Numbered from the stretch's first letter, positions 33,740 through 46,205 are shown. The stretch is 64,000 bases of DNA from Platycnemis pennipes (GCA_933228895.1 OW121850.1:29211773-29275772), one strand, 5' to 3'. A program made the numbers and translations. Notes: a model not told the origin generated them from the letters alone.

Positions 33740-34165
33740 ATTCCCCAGTGAGGTCAACTCCCACCTTTCACCTCACGGCGAGGTCGGAATTAAAGCACCG
33801 CATCGCACTTCCCCGGGTCGGAAATCGCTTCTCCTCCCCCTAGCGAACAGCGCTCTCTTTCTCTCCCCAATGGATTAAAGGCTTAAATTTTGCCATCGCT
33901 GAGCCACGCCCCTCTATCGGGTCCACGCATCTCTCCCAACAATCTGCCACTTCGCGGCCTTCCGCCCCACGCCGCAGTCTCTCCTGCATTTCCCGAAAAT
34001 TTCACTCTGTTCCGTCTCATCTCGGTTCGATCTCCCCCAACTGGCTTGACAAAAAACATAAAAGGGTACCATAACGTCGTCGCACCGTCATTGATTCCCA
34101 TCGCCCCCACACCTTCAACTCCTTCCACTTTGGCGCCCGTTCTCTGGTATTGGTACGTACCCTAA
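33740..34165. other. GC-rich, pyrimidine-rich plus-strand block
   Basis: C- and T-rich with CpG sites. Both strands are open for 80-90 codons (33890-34165 plus, 33883-34128 minus), which reflects composition. No motif; possible CpG island. Confidence 0.4.
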
Positions 34166-34629
34166 TCTCAGCTAGGGAAGAGGTTCAGGACATCAATCCC
34201 AGGCTTCAAGCGTCATGCAATCTCATTACTGACCGTTCATTAATTTCTCTGCTTAAGATTCTGGTCATCAAAATTTTTCTGGCGGAAAATGCCCTGTTTT
34301 CTAAAAAAAAACTCTTATCCAAATAGCATATTTCCTTCTTCATTTTTGTTATAAATACTTCCCCAGTAACGATATTTCCAAGGAGGTTAGATTGTTTTGG
34401 AGGAGGCGTCGCAGGTCATTTGAAATGCCAGTGGCTTTATTGGTAGATACGGGCATACGGACTTGCTTCTCGCGATACTCGTACGGATGAAGTTGTTGAC
34501 AGACAGTTAAAATTAGATGAATAATGTAATTCATTTTTTAAAGTTGTACAAAAAACAGGGCAAACTGCTTGCACAAACCAACAATCCATCTCGTACCAAA
34601 GTTGACAAAAAAATAAAAAGGCGAGGCGA
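34166..34629. other. No recognised feature
   Basis: AT-rich sequence with no supported frame. Confidence 0.35.
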
Positions 34630-34715
34630 TGCCATGGCACAGTTCGTGATTCCCTTCCACTTTTGCGCCAGTGCCCCTGGTAGAGCACTCTAACCGCCGA
34701 CCCACTGAGGCCTTT
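34630..34715 (-). mobile_element. Degraded tRNA-like SINE head
   Basis: The minus strand reads CTCAGTGGGTCGGCGGTTAG, AGTGCTCTACCAGGGG and then CACTGGCGCAAAAG. It has an A-box and D-arm like start and a decayed T arm without a good B box. A shorter piece, the complement of CGCCGACCCACTGCAG, occurs at 36278-36293. Confidence 0.4.
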
Positions 34716-37129
34716 CTTTTGCAGAGGTTTCCCCCCTCCCTCTCTCCCGTAAATCCCCTGCCTCATCCAAAAATCCCAGACTATGGAGCTTTAGTCACGA
34801 AACATTATGGAAGCCCGCAATATCGGTTTTAAATACTTACTAACTCGTCACGTTTCATAAAGAGGCATTTTAAGCTGGGGAAACAAGTGAGAAGCATCAT
34901 GAAATTCGCCACACAACGTTGCCACTTTTGTAGAGCATTTGTAAAAAAAGGCATAAAAATAGCATACGATATGCGGATGGGAGAAATTGAAGAGAACCAT
35001 AAACTCGACAAATGGAGAGGACGTTATTGCGTTAAAAGGTTTGGTTCAGGAATAAGGGTGAGAAATGTAATAAGTTTGAAAATTTCCCAGTGATACTCCA
35101 CAGTAAAAATCAATGAGCCATGATGTTCTTACGTTTTGGGAATAAAATTCATAACCAAAAGAAATAAAAGTGAAATGGTGCAAAAATTTAAATGGTAGTT
35201 CTCGAGGAAACACATTATTCATTTCAAGACATCGAACACAAATATGAGTGCATATGTCATCTTTTTAACCCTAGCAATCTACATTTTCATAAAATATTCA
35301 TGCCCTAAGCTAAAAATAGTATTCCTCTATGATTCATTTATCTTCGTCTGTTCCTAATCTTCTCCCAAACGAGCGTATAAGAGTACAGTAGGACTTCATT
35401 TGATGTAAGATTTCGTGTTTTCCCGTCGTATTAGATGAGTGAAGGTTTCTCGGGTCTTCCACCGGGTCAAAGGCTCCATCTCTGCCAACGTTTCAGAAAA
35501 CGAGTCGGTTGGTTGGTTGAGCATTGAGATTATGAAATGAATGGGAGGCTATTACAAAGAATAGGGTGGAAGAAAAAAGGAAATGATGAGAAGAAAAATT
35601 TTTCCATTTGACCCCTGTCTAGAAGCGGGAGACAATGGTTGGTAGCACTGAGGTATACATATATACTGCAATGGTTGGTAGTATTAGGTCAAAGTCTCAA
35701 AGAAGGAAAAACCTCTCTCTCAAAACCAATGTCACCTCGGATTTTCATTGCATTGCATCCACGGCTGACTATTTGAGGAAAAATATCGCTTATCTCGCAG
35801 CTAACCTTTATGCAAAGAGGTCGACCCACCATCAGCACGTTAGATTCATTCGGTACCTTAGAGGAGGTTGGTTTGCGACCGTTTTAGTCAAGACCGTAGA
35901 GAAATTTCACTCTTGATGTGTTGGTAACCCGGTAAAAAAATACTGGTTACTCTAAATGCCTAAGCTTATGAAAAGTAACTCAATAAAAATGCCGAATAGT
36001 CAAAGAAAGAGTATGAGTGAATTATTTTTTCACCCAGGAAATACCTTGAAAATAGAAATTGTGCTTCACGTGTAAATGAATTACTGCACAGCTTTCACCA
36101 TTAATAGTTATAAAGTTATTAAAAACTTATGTTGAATTAAAATATTTTTTGGAAATCATTCATCTTAAAAGCCATTTTGCAACGCAGAAGTGTGCACTCT
36201 TTTGAGCGTAACTTACATTGAGTTAGCAGATTAAACCTAATATTTTTAAAAAGTCACGTATTGCAGTGTTGCTGAATCGCCGACCCACTGCAGCAGCATT
36301 TCAATCTCACTAACGCATTTTGTCTGCAATAAATGTAAAAACACGCTATTATCTTCATAAGTAAGGCGGGTTGATGCATTTATGCTGATACTTTTTTCGT
36401 TTCCGGGAAATTCGACCTTATATCAGCTATTTGAAGAAAATACATAAATTAATGTATATAAAAGAGCGTTTTACAGGGTAAGACCGATTCCCTCCATTGT
36501 GGGTTGACCATTTCAACTGAGATTTATCGAAAAAGTAGTATTGCATGATGAGTTTCCGTAGACAAGTAATCATACAGATTACATTTTTTCTATAACGGCA
36601 AAAGATGAAAAAAAGACATCTTTCATTACATGGTTCAACCTCCTCAGTCTCAATCCCGAGATCATAGCCAACCCTCTTTTATTCAATTTATCTATTTTGT
36701 TCATTAACTCGTATTTAATGGAGTAAAATAAATTGCCTGAATATGGAGAAAACACTCTTCAGCTTCTTAGTATTTTAGGACTTCAGGACGATTGGTGTAT
36801 TTAATATGCCTTTTTGTACTCTCCTTAAAATAAAGATGTAGAACCTCAGACAGCAGTAATTTCACCATGACATGGTGGTACATAGTCTTTTACAGAGTTG
36901 TGATTTTTCATTTGTAACGAAACACCATATCGTTCGCAAACCTTTTCTAGTATTCATAGTCAGGATATAGTCGCTTAAAACAGATCTTGTAATATTTTCT
37001 GTGAATTCTAATTGGTTGAAATGTGAACTACAAATAAAGACATCCCTATCCGCTGGCCACAAAGGCAAATCAACAACGATTCTCATGCATATATATTTAG
37101 AGGTTCAGTGGTATAAATTTACCCAAATG
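34716..37129. other. No supported gene
   Basis: Mostly AT-rich. Frames such as 35635-35916 plus (93 codons) and 34887-35093 plus are unrecognised. 36278-36293 echoes the tRNA-like head at 34630-34715. Confidence 0.4.
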
Positions 37130-37560
37130 AATAACCCAATTTTATACCTTTTCCCTCGGCATTTCCACGCTTAGTCCGCACGCCATTCAACTTCGTTAAC
37201 CCCCACCTCCGGAGTGAGCCCGTAGCGAAGACGTTGCTCTTCCCCAGGACCGTACACCTCCCCCTGGGGGACGAGGTCCCCACAACCCATCCTCCGCATG
37301 TGACACAGCCACTACCGAAGCCATTCATCCCTTACGCGACTAAAACCCCACCTCCCACGACACGTACACAAAACAAGCTCACCGGGGTGAATATGAGGGG
37401 AAGAGGAAAGATGGACTTTTTTTTTCTTAATATCCATCCAGTCGGGGAGGGAGATCCATCCAGCCGGTGAATGTATACCGTATGCATGCGCGTGCCTTCG
37501 GGGCGAGAGGCTAGTGATGCGTGGGAGGTGGCGTGTTGGATTGAACGGGGAAGGAAAAGT
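37130..37560. other. GC-rich block
   Basis: C-rich on the plus strand to about 37380, then G-rich. It contains CCCCCTGGGGGACGAGGTCC and several CpG sites. Short frames open on both strands; no domain. Confidence 0.4.
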
Positions 37561-38479
37561 TTTTACCCCCTCGCACAGTGGGCTGAAATCGAAAAAATCT
37601 AACCAAAATTCAAAATTTGACTTCCAAATTGAGACCCCGCAGTATGACTGTTTGAGTTTACAACATCAAAACTACAAAGAACCAAAACTGCTTAGTTTTT
37701 GAGCCTTTTTTTAAATCAGCAGAGCCCGTTAAAGTTGACAAAAAATTGTTAAAATCCTACGAAGATTGGTTTTTCGCGAAATCTTGTGTATTCTCTTTGC
37801 TCGTATGGCCACCTAAAAGCAATTATTGTTATTTTAACAGTATTAGTGATAAAGTAGGCACCTTTTTAAAGGACAATACGTGGTCGCTTTAGTTTGTAAA
37901 TTAGTTTTTGTTGATAATTATTAAATAATTAATATACCCTGTGTTTACCTAATTTTCATATAATGTTAACATACACTTTAGGAACGACACATAAAGACGC
38001 TGAGATACTTAACATAAAGTACAACATTTCTACTACGTGTTAATAAAAAAACTTTGCCCCAACTTGCCTACACGCCAATTAAGATGAAATATGTATGTAC
38101 AATGAGGCGGGTCACCCGTCCGGCGCCGAAATTAACGTAATGGATATTTTAATTTTGTTACTCCTAACCTGTACTCAGAATTTTATTTCTTTCTCCGTAG
38201 TTTTGGGCGCATGGCCCCTGGTATTGCTAAAATATGCTAGTACAGTAATAATCACGAGGAACAGAGAACAAGAATATAGAGAGAGTTCTCTAATCTCCTT
38301 GGTAAGAAACTTCACGGCTCCTGGCTGGGCACTTAATAACCTCTGAAGTACTAAGTAGGCATATGAAACAGCAGCATGTTCTCTTGTATTCAACGAAATG
38401 CAGATCCTTCCCTGCAGCGATTACTTCACCCTTCCAAAAGGACAAGCCACAATACTCATGAGCGGGCGTGGTCATACCC
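37561..38479. other. No recognised feature
   Basis: AT-rich. The 83-codon plus-strand frame at 38095-38346 is unrecognised. Confidence 0.4.
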
Positions 38480-38653
38480 GGGCCGACCGTGGTAATCCTC
38501 CGCGATCCTGAGACGTTCCTCCAGCCTTTTGTGTCCAGTAAGATCCCTCACCTGCAATAAAGTTGTACCATGTCCGCGGTAATCCTCCGCGACCCTTAGA
38601 GATTCCCCTAGACTTTTGCCCCAAGTAAGATCCCTCACCCGCACCCAAGTTTT
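38480..38653 (-). repeat. Two tandem 87-bp units, open in one minus-strand frame
   Basis: Units at about 38480-38566 and 38567-38653 share GGTAATCCTCCGCGA (38491 and 38578) and AAGATCCCTCACC (38540 and 38627), each exactly 87 bases apart. On the minus strand both translate in frame as a 29-residue repeat: VRDLT, K, L.E.LR.AEDY.G. Third-position changes outnumber residue changes in the conserved core. The pattern resembles the charged C-terminal tail of some non-LTR retrotransposon proteins, but I cannot assign it. Confidence 0.7.
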
Positions 38654-40070
38654 AGTTCCCTGAACAGCAATTTGATTGATAAGACGACATTTAAAACTCC
38701 GAAAGTCTTCTATAGATGCCCTTTATTACTTTATTACCCCTTCACAAGAAAATCTGTTTATGTGCCCCAGAGCATCGTTTCTCTCAGACACGAGTGTGTC
38801 CGGGTTCGCCAAAATAATTTGAGGTTTTTCCCGAAATTGTTCAGTTCCCATTGATTACGTAAATTTCTCTGCCACTCGTTTTCGCGGAGCAATTAAGTCT
38901 TATTTTGCTGCGGAGTGCGGAGGACTCAAGTGTTTTCGGCTCATTGACACGGAAACGAGGAGATGTTACAGAATTATCCATCTATCAGGAGAGGGCTAGG
39001 GAACGAAAAGAGCGTGCTTCAGAGAAACATTGGATCTCAGGTCTCGAAGTTGTCTTGTCGCATAATGAAAGAGATTTTACAATTATCTTTCACTTGATTA
39101 TCAATATTTTTTATGTTGGTTTAGATTCATTACACCGACTCAAAGGAGAAGGTGAATCCTGAAAAAATTCATAGGAAAGAAAAAAATGACGTTATGCTGA
39201 CAGTTTCGGAACAAGCTGTTCAGTCAAAGAAGTCAGCTGTGCTACAATATCTGTGCGAAAAAAATTAAGATGGCAATAGATTCCAATAAAAATAGTGTTT
39301 TCGCAGTTCATGGATAAATGTTTTTGCAGTACTAGAAGTACTGGAAGATTCTCGGAGGAATGTATGGAATCCAGGCAAAAGGAAATCAAAAGGTTCAGGG
39401 AGCACCACACGAGGAAGACGTCTTGGAAAGAAGAATTCTAGGATATTTTTCGAAGATTGCTAATAAGTTCGGATCCACTATTTTAGCAAGAGAAATACTG
39501 GAAAACAAACGGAGAATGTCCAAGGAGGTATGGGATCTTCTTCTGATAGAGGGTTCTGATAGAGGGATTCAGAGGATAGTGATGATGTAGACTCGGATTC
39601 AGATGAAGAGATTTTGTGAGGTAAAAACTAATATCTTGTATAGATGAAGTACTCTTAAAAGTGCTTTCTTTCTTAATATTCCGAGTTGGATCACAATTCA
39701 ACCCATCGCTCATATTTTAATGAAATTCTGGTGCTAATTTTGTAACTACATTCAGTAGTTTTGGTATCGATGCATGTATCGATATCTGCATCAATATAGT
39801 ATAAGGTAAGCAGTGTGCGTCAATATCCGCTAGTGAATGATAGTTGTATTTAGATGTTTGAAATATTCTCCTTCAGGGAAGAGACATTTTAATTGACCAT
39901 CCGTATGATTGCTAGCGAAGTGGATATCATGATTTCCGCCATTTTGTTTTAAAGTGGTCCGTGACTAGTCTACGGACTCGAATCATTGGATATAAGTTTA
40001 AGACCTAACTAGCATGATGTTGTGAAAATTTCATTGCTCTAGTTTCAAAAACAAAGGAGATATAAATTAA
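38654..40070. other. No supported gene; acidic stretch near 39570-39615
   Basis: At about 39575-39615 the plus strand can be read as EDSDDVDSDSDEEIL and a stop, an acidic tail. It is not in one frame with the basic stretch just upstream (39360-39450: RKSKG, TTRGRRLGKKNSR). It may be a decayed coding piece; no family assignment. Confidence 0.35.
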
Positions 40071-40318
40071 GTGGTGGCCTAGTGGGTAGAGCACTGAGCT
40101 GCTGACCGGAAGGTCCCGGGTTCAAATCCCGAGCCTTTCTTGGCACTCCCATCTTATATTCTCGTGATTAGATTTTCTGAGTGTCAGAACTTCGTAAGAA
40201 ATCGTAGGTGACCCAGGGAAAGGAACTGCCCCCACTGGAAAATGTGAATTTCACACGCCAATGGCTTAGTACGGGGTGAGCTCTACCCTCACCTGTCAAA
40301 GACCAACCTTCGGGTTGA
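40071..40318 (+). mobile_element. tRNA-derived SINE, family 1, best-preserved copy
   Basis: The A box TGGCCTAGTGG at 40075 and the B box GGTTCAAATCC at 40119 have normal tRNA spacing, and the D-arm and T-arm sequences are well kept. The body carries TTTTCTGAGTGTCAGAACTT, GTGACCCAGGGAAAGGAACT and ACACGCCAATGGCTTAGTAC, and the end is CAACCTTCGGGTTGAACA. It matches 29743-30000. RNA polymerase III transcription is expected for the family. No target duplication was found by eye. Confidence 0.9.
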
Positions 40319-40322
40319 ACAG

Positions 40323-40499
40323 AACATTAGAGATGGTTCAGAATATGAAGACAATGTTGAACAGCATTCTGAAGAAAGTGACATTACTAATGCAGTATTT
40401 GATGCAAACTCCAATGAAATCGACGAGTTACTTGGAAAATCAGGAAGAGTGGGGGTAAGCGCCTTTGCCAGTGTCAAAAGAAGACCGCATCTGACGTAG
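40323..40499 (+). other. Short acidic open frame directly after the SINE
   Basis: The 58-codon frame reads NIRDGSEYEDNVEQHSEESD and so on, ending FASVKRRPHLT and a stop. It is rich in Glu, Asp and Ser and less AT-driven than random frames here. It could be a decayed exon or the acidic N-terminal part of a transposase. Nothing identifies the family, and the SINE immediately upstream may have split it from a start. Confidence 0.3.
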
Positions 40500-41806
40500 C
40501 AACTGCTATGAGCATTGCGCTTTGCGCATCGCGTTTTCAATGCGCTTCTTGACAACGAAATTGAAAATATTCGTACTACATCGACCTTATCATAGCTGAA
40601 ACGTCCCGTCCCGTGTATTCTGTTGAAATCCAGCTTATTATTGAATCAATTGTATTAGTATCTTATGCTTACTGTCGTACACTTTCTTGGTCGTCATACC
40701 GCATAAGAAACTAAAAAAAGAATATAATTTAAATAATTTAACACAGTAAGGAGTTGAGAATTTAATAAAAAAACCATAAAATTTTCCGAAGAACACAGCT
40801 TGGTTACTCTAATGAGCTATGGATAGTATATAAAGGGATAATCCTAAGAGAGATACAAAAATCATGCCCAGGGCGCGCTACGAGCCCTCTTCCTTTGGGT
40901 TAACAGTTTGGGTGCGTACACAACCTGCCAACTGTGGAGTTTGCTAATGCATTTAATCACCAGAGGAATGTGCTAATTACGATGATAACATTTGCGAGCA
41001 ATTATTTAACTATCTAGGACGAAAATGAAGCCTTCAAACTCATCTTATAAAATAAATACTAGTGAAACATGTCCTGAAAAACTTCTACATAAGAAGTGGT
41101 AATGATGCAAGTTTTCTTCCAAAAAATTATTTTTTTAATTTACGTGGAAAGAATGAATTATTACTACCATAACACTATATCAAAGATGTTTTCTTTACAT
41201 CCAGCCAAAAATATTTAATTTAACCCCAATGTTATAAAAAAAAACACTAGAAAATTTTTGCTAGAGGTAAAAAATGGGTTATTAAGCATAAGTGTAATTG
41301 AACTTTTATTCAGTAATCTCCATGTAGTTAGTCTTATGCTAAATAGAAATTGATTTCTAAATATCTAATTTGTTTACATATTGTGATTCATATTGATTGT
41401 AAAAATAACTATACGATGATAAATAATTAGATATATTCATAGGTATATGTTCATTGTATTATGTATATGAGTCGCAATATGTATGTGTATGCATATGTAA
41501 ACAAAGGCGCATTATTTACATATATGTTTTTTGCGCAGATGTGCGTGGTGAACAATCCAATTATGAGTTTCGTTGTTTTTGCACGGTATATATTGTTTTC
41601 TTTTTTCTCTTGTTACAGATGATGTTTTATCTACGAATATTTATTTATTAAAATTGATTATAATTTACCCTCTGATGTAACATGGTCGAACAGATGGTAG
41701 CCCCAAAATAGAGGAACCAGAATGCTTCATTTTTTCTAATGTTATACTTTTGTAATGATTTATTTTGGAAGCAATTAAATTTATTATTATACTATTATTA
41801 TAGATA
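40500..41806. other. No recognised feature
   Basis: AT-rich sequence; no supported frame or repeat. Confidence 0.4.
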
Positions 41807-41865
41807 TTATTTACACCTGAAACATGATGATGCCTGGTAAAGGGCATTAACGCCTTGAAATGATG
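41807..41865 (+). repeat. PLE-terminus-like stem segment
   Basis: ACATGATGATGCCTGG, AAGGGCATTAACGCCTTGAA and ATGATGGGC have a TGATGATGCC...GAAA layout resembling the terminal hammerhead region of Penelope-like elements. The core boxes are altered and no palindromic partner is seen. Low certainty. Confidence 0.3.
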
Positions 41866-42735
41866 GGCTAAGAAAAATCCGTATATGACTTGGAAATAAA
41901 AGTGTCCGGTCAATCGAATTGAAACCTTTGACTAATGTGGCAAAAACGAAAAGCAATATCGTTTGAACTTGAAACTTAAATTTTGAACGAAAAATAAATA
42001 TAAATTGAGAGGGGATATATTAGGCTCACTAGATATTCCTCATCCTCATGGGGTTAGTTAGAAGAGGGGACTTTTAGTCTCAATCTCGCCCCAATAAAGA
42101 CGCTGTTCTATCTATCGATATATCCGAGTCCGCAAAGTCATTTGCGAACCAGTACACATGGTAAGAAAGAAACTTCCCACCTATCCCTTCTCCTCCCTAA
42201 AAAAAACTTCATTAACTATACTTGGGAGCGGCATAGTTTATTTTTTTATGACACTTGGTAAATGCAATGGTGGGTGGCGTTACTTTGTGGAACTCCTTCA
42301 TGGTGAGCACAAGGGAGAAAAAATAGTATGACCAGCAAAGTATTTTTTCCCCCTTGCATACTTGGTAAAAGTTTACAGAGGCTTAGATTACGGAGAAGAT
42401 AGTTGGAGGAAGAGAAGCGCGAGCACGGATATACTGAAGCAAGAGTGTTCGCTATCTGGAGCGTGAGAGGTGTTCCTGTGGGAGGCGGCGGTGAGAGGGA
42501 AAAGCGGATCTTGCCGGAAGAAGACGGAGAATGCATCTTAAGGATTTTTACCTGCAAAGCTTGTGAGAGGGAAAATTTTGATTTGATACGCTCACGGATT
42601 ATATCTCTTATCAACACACGCTATGGTAACCCTGTAGATGAATGCCTCTCTCTACCTGGAAGAGAAAGTTCAAAAATTCCATGAAATGCTCACAACAAAG
42701 ACTGCATGGTAACCAATCGGAGAGAGTTGATGTTC
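41866..42735. other. No supported gene
   Basis: The 123-codon minus-strand frame at 42246-42617 and its 93-codon plus-strand shadow (42403-42684) overlap in a GC-richer patch. No motif was recognised in either. Confidence 0.35.
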
Positions 42736-42800
42736 AGCAGGTATGGGGTTGGTGTGGTTGCTATACCACTGGCTCCTCATCCCCAGGAATCGGGTAAGAT
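42736..42800 (+). mobile_element. Weak tRNA-like stretch
   Basis: TGGGGTTGGTGTGGTTGCTA (A-box-like) and CGGGTAAGATCCC (B-box-like, near 42794) have about tRNA spacing. Pairing of the arms is poor. Possibly an old SINE head. Confidence 0.3.
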
Positions 42801-43007
42801 CCCATGAACTATTAGGTTTCATGGATACACCACCCGTCATACATAATCTCTGGGTGGCAGCACTTTTTATTTCCTCCGGTTCCCTTACCCCGAGAGTTGA
42901 ATTTCAGCACCGCATACCGTGAGAAATAGATCTATTTCTATGGCTGTTCTATTTCTCTCCGTTTTCTAACGGTGCGTATTTTTAACAGTATAATGTGGCG
43001 GGGATCG

Positions 43008-43068
43008 GGATGGTTTGGTGACTGAAGCACTAGCATCTCATTAAGAGTTCGGAATCCCGGCAATAGAA
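43008..43068 (+). mobile_element. tRNA-derived SINE head, degraded
   Basis: TGGTTTGGTGACTGAAGCAC (A box and D arm) is followed by GAGTTCGGAATCCCGG (B box and T arm). The anticodon arm is shortened. Confidence 0.45.
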
Positions 43069-44089
43069 TATATTTTTATTCGGTGTGCCGATCAGTCCTC
43101 TCTTGATAAACTGCGCAGTTTCGGGCGTCAATCGAAGGTCCATCATGAGGTTTCGTAGGAAAAAAACAATCGAATTCCACATTTACAACTTTATTAACAC
43201 GACCATGGTTTCACTACATCGCCTAAAGGTAGTATAAGGAGCACTAAGAGAGCATTACTTCAACCGCAGGGTGGGACGTTAAATATTGAACGCCCTAGCG
43301 CCTTTCGTTAAAATCCGTTAAACGTTAACCCACCAGTTCTAAGTGGCACAATGACCACGCTGTCGGTCCCTTCCTCTTATTGATAAATTTCATTACTGTT
43401 GCTATTATTTGTAAAGGTGATACAGCTTATTCAGCAGCGACGTTAGGAATGGGGGAAGAACATATGTGGGAATTTTGGGAGCGGAGGAGAGAAGAAAGGT
43501 GGGAAATCAGTTAGTTGACCACTGATCTCCGCAATTCGTAGGTAGAATGCAGGGTAAACGAAAAAGAGGCCGAAAAAGAAAAGTAATTTTGGAAAGTAAT
43601 AAGATAGGCAGGAAATACGGTGATCTATAACTTACCATGGAAATTTTAAATATAAGTGAGGAAAAAATAGAAATACCACGAACTAGCGCAGAAGAGAATC
43701 ACGGCAGCATTGGATACAAATTATTAAATAGTAAGGTTAAAATGAAAAATCTACTTCACGCTAAGTATAATAACCACTAGGATCAAAACAAATTTTCTTC
43801 ATTTTCAAATCGAGTATTTTATGGGAAGTAACATCGCTATAACTAGGAATATAATTGCATTTATCCTAGGATTAAGCCGAGAACCAAATACACAGTAGTA
43901 CAGAATTATATAATCCGTGATATTTGTCGGTGTACGTAAGCTTTTCCAACCAAATATTCCCGTGTTTATTTTTCTTAGCCCATAATTTATGAATATAGTT
44001 CCTTATCTCACAGTTGTTTTCTCAACAATTTACACTCTCTAAACGAAAGACGACAGTAACGCTTTCACGATAATTAAACGAATATATAA
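43069..44089. other. No recognised feature
   Basis: AT-rich with purine-rich runs near 43440-43620. No supported frame. Confidence 0.4.
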
Positions 44090-44560
44090 CAACACTTTAT
44101 TATTTTGCCACTGCAGCACTTTCAAAGGAATGCATCAAAAGAGAAGAACAACAGAGAGCACGGGATAATCGGTTCCGTCTTCCTTTAAAACGCTAAAGAG
44201 GAAGACGTGGGAAACAAATCGTGTTTCAGAGCATGGAAAGAACCTAAGGATAAAAGAGAATACCAGAGTGGTGTCGAAGAAGAGCCTGAGGAGAGTGCGA
44301 GCGTCCTGAGACACTGGAAGGCAGTGGCAGAGGAAATGGAGACAAATGGGGGAAGACAATGGGTGCGAGAGCGCTGAGGGCCTTCTTCCCTGAGAACCAC
44401 ATTCATTCGCCTCTCCTCCCTTTCCCTCGATACATTTCCCTTAAACTTCGCCTCTTGCCTCAGTGAATCTCTCTCCATCTCGCGTCCCCTTCACCCCCTC
44501 CCAACCCTTCTACCCGACTCTCTTTCTCGTTCTTTCCCTCACCTCAGCAGCTCCGGCAGA
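44090..44560. other. Strand-composition switch block
   Basis: The plus strand is purine-rich to about 44370 and then switches to strongly pyrimidine-rich (44380-44545). The two overlapping minus-strand frames (44135-44359, 44185-44478) follow this bias and have no domain. Confidence 0.4.
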
Positions 44561-45650
44561 AAAACTCTAAGTGAGAATAATGGAAATATATATTTTTTTA
44601 GTTTTCTCTCCTCCTCAGAGACCACTGCTAATTTCTGTAATTGAAAGAGGTAATACAACTTCTCCTCACCACAAAAAAATAAAAAATACGGTGAATAACA
44701 TCCAGATCTCAATCAATTGAAACCACCACATCAGAGTTGAAGTGATGTGAACATTAGTATAAAATTTCCAAGGCTTGATTTTTACCATTTCTCATGCCGT
44801 TGTTAAATGCTTTAAATATGCATTCGTGCGCATCTTTCATCAATTGATCGCCTGTCAATGAGCTCTACATAGACTTAATTCTAGCATGAATCGAGCCATC
44901 AGTCAATTAGTCATCATTGTTTGTTGAAGTTAAGAAAATGAAGCTTAGCCTTGAGTGACCGGATAAAAGAGTACTTCAACCCTAAGGTCACAGTTTGTTC
45001 GGGACGGCCTCCTTTCCTATAGCACTGCTTTATCCCAAACTTAGTTTTTTTCAAGGAATTAAGTCTGCATTTTCTGTTGGCAGTGCTTTCTCTCCACTAA
45101 AGAGTACGCAAATAAAAAACGAGCTACACATCAGTCCATCGCAGATGATAACTTCCATGGGAAGAAAGCCCTACTGAATATTAGGACAAGCAGTTTTAGC
45201 TGAAGATATGACGTCATCTTCAACGCCTGCAACCAATGGAGCTATCACACTGTAGAATATTGTGCAAAAAACACTGATCTCCGAATAAATATCACACCTC
45301 TTAAAATGCATAAAACAGTTAAAATAAATGTTAGATGCAGGTGATGTACAAATTTATTATCATTCCTGAGGTAGCAAACTAAGCAAGATAATGAATGAAT
45401 TTAAAATGGGGAGGGAATTGAAAATGTTTCAAACGAGTGAACAGCAAATGATGTTTCTTGAGCTTCAAAAAATGAAGAAGCCAAGAGGTCTTCAGCTATT
45501 TGACATATGCAACAGATGGAAAACTGAAAACATTTGGCTCTATACAAATTATCCAAATAAGGATCCCAATAAAAATTCTGCCGTATTCTGAACCTACTTC
45601 ATCTTTGAGGATGTGAAGCAAGTAATATTGCTACCACAGAAGCTAATGTT
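44561..45650. other. No supported gene; small palindrome
   Basis: TGAAGAT and ATCTTCA pair around ATGACGTC at 45201-45222. The frames at 44995-45177 and 45391-45591 are unrecognised. Confidence 0.35.
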
Positions 45651-46205
45651 CATCATCATCATTGGTCAACAATCCTAGGATTGGTTTGACGCAGCTTTCC
45701 ACTCGATTCTTCTATTGGCCAACCTTTTCATTGTGACGTAATTCTTCTCTTTTACATCCTTCACAACCTGTTCCACGTATCTCATACGAGGCCTGCCTTT
45801 TCCAATCTTCCCGTTCACTTTTCCCTCGACGATAGTCTTCATCAGGCCATCATGTCTCAAGATATGGCCGATTAAGTTTTCCCTTCTTCTTTTTAGAGTT
45901 GTCAGCAGACTTCTCTTTTCTCCTACTCTTCTTAGCACTTCCTCATTACTTACTCGGTCGATCCATTTAATCTTCAGCATTCTTCTGTAACATCACATTT
46001 CAAATGCTTTTACCCTTTTCTTCGCCGCTGCTGTCATCGTCCATGATTCACTGCCGTAAAGAAACATGCTCCAGATGTATGTTCTGATGAACTGTTTCCT
46101 TACTTCTATGCTTGTATTTCCTGCAGTAAGTAGATTCTTCTTTTGATAGAATGACTTCTTTGCCTGGGCTATTCTACTCACTATTTCTTTCTTGCTTCGT
46201 CCATC
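45651..46205 (-). pseudogene. RTE-like retrotransposon C-terminal part, single nonsense mutation (copy B2)
   Basis: On the minus strand it starts after the GRS motif and encodes RIAQAKKSFYQKKNLLTAGN, TYIWSMFLYGSESWTMTAAA, KRVKAFEM, a TGA stop at 45993-45995, then CYRRMLKIKWIDRVSNEEVL, RRVGEKRSLLTTLKRRRENL, IGHILRHDGLMKTIVEGKVN and KRLANRRIEWKAASNQS with the true stop. The tail is (GAT)n, seen as CATCATCATCATTGG on the plus strand. Both pieces are in the same frame; the other copies have TGG (Trp) at the TGA position. This is the best-preserved RTE copy here but still lacks the endonuclease and RT active site. In intact elements this C-terminal region follows the RT domain. Confidence 0.9.
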
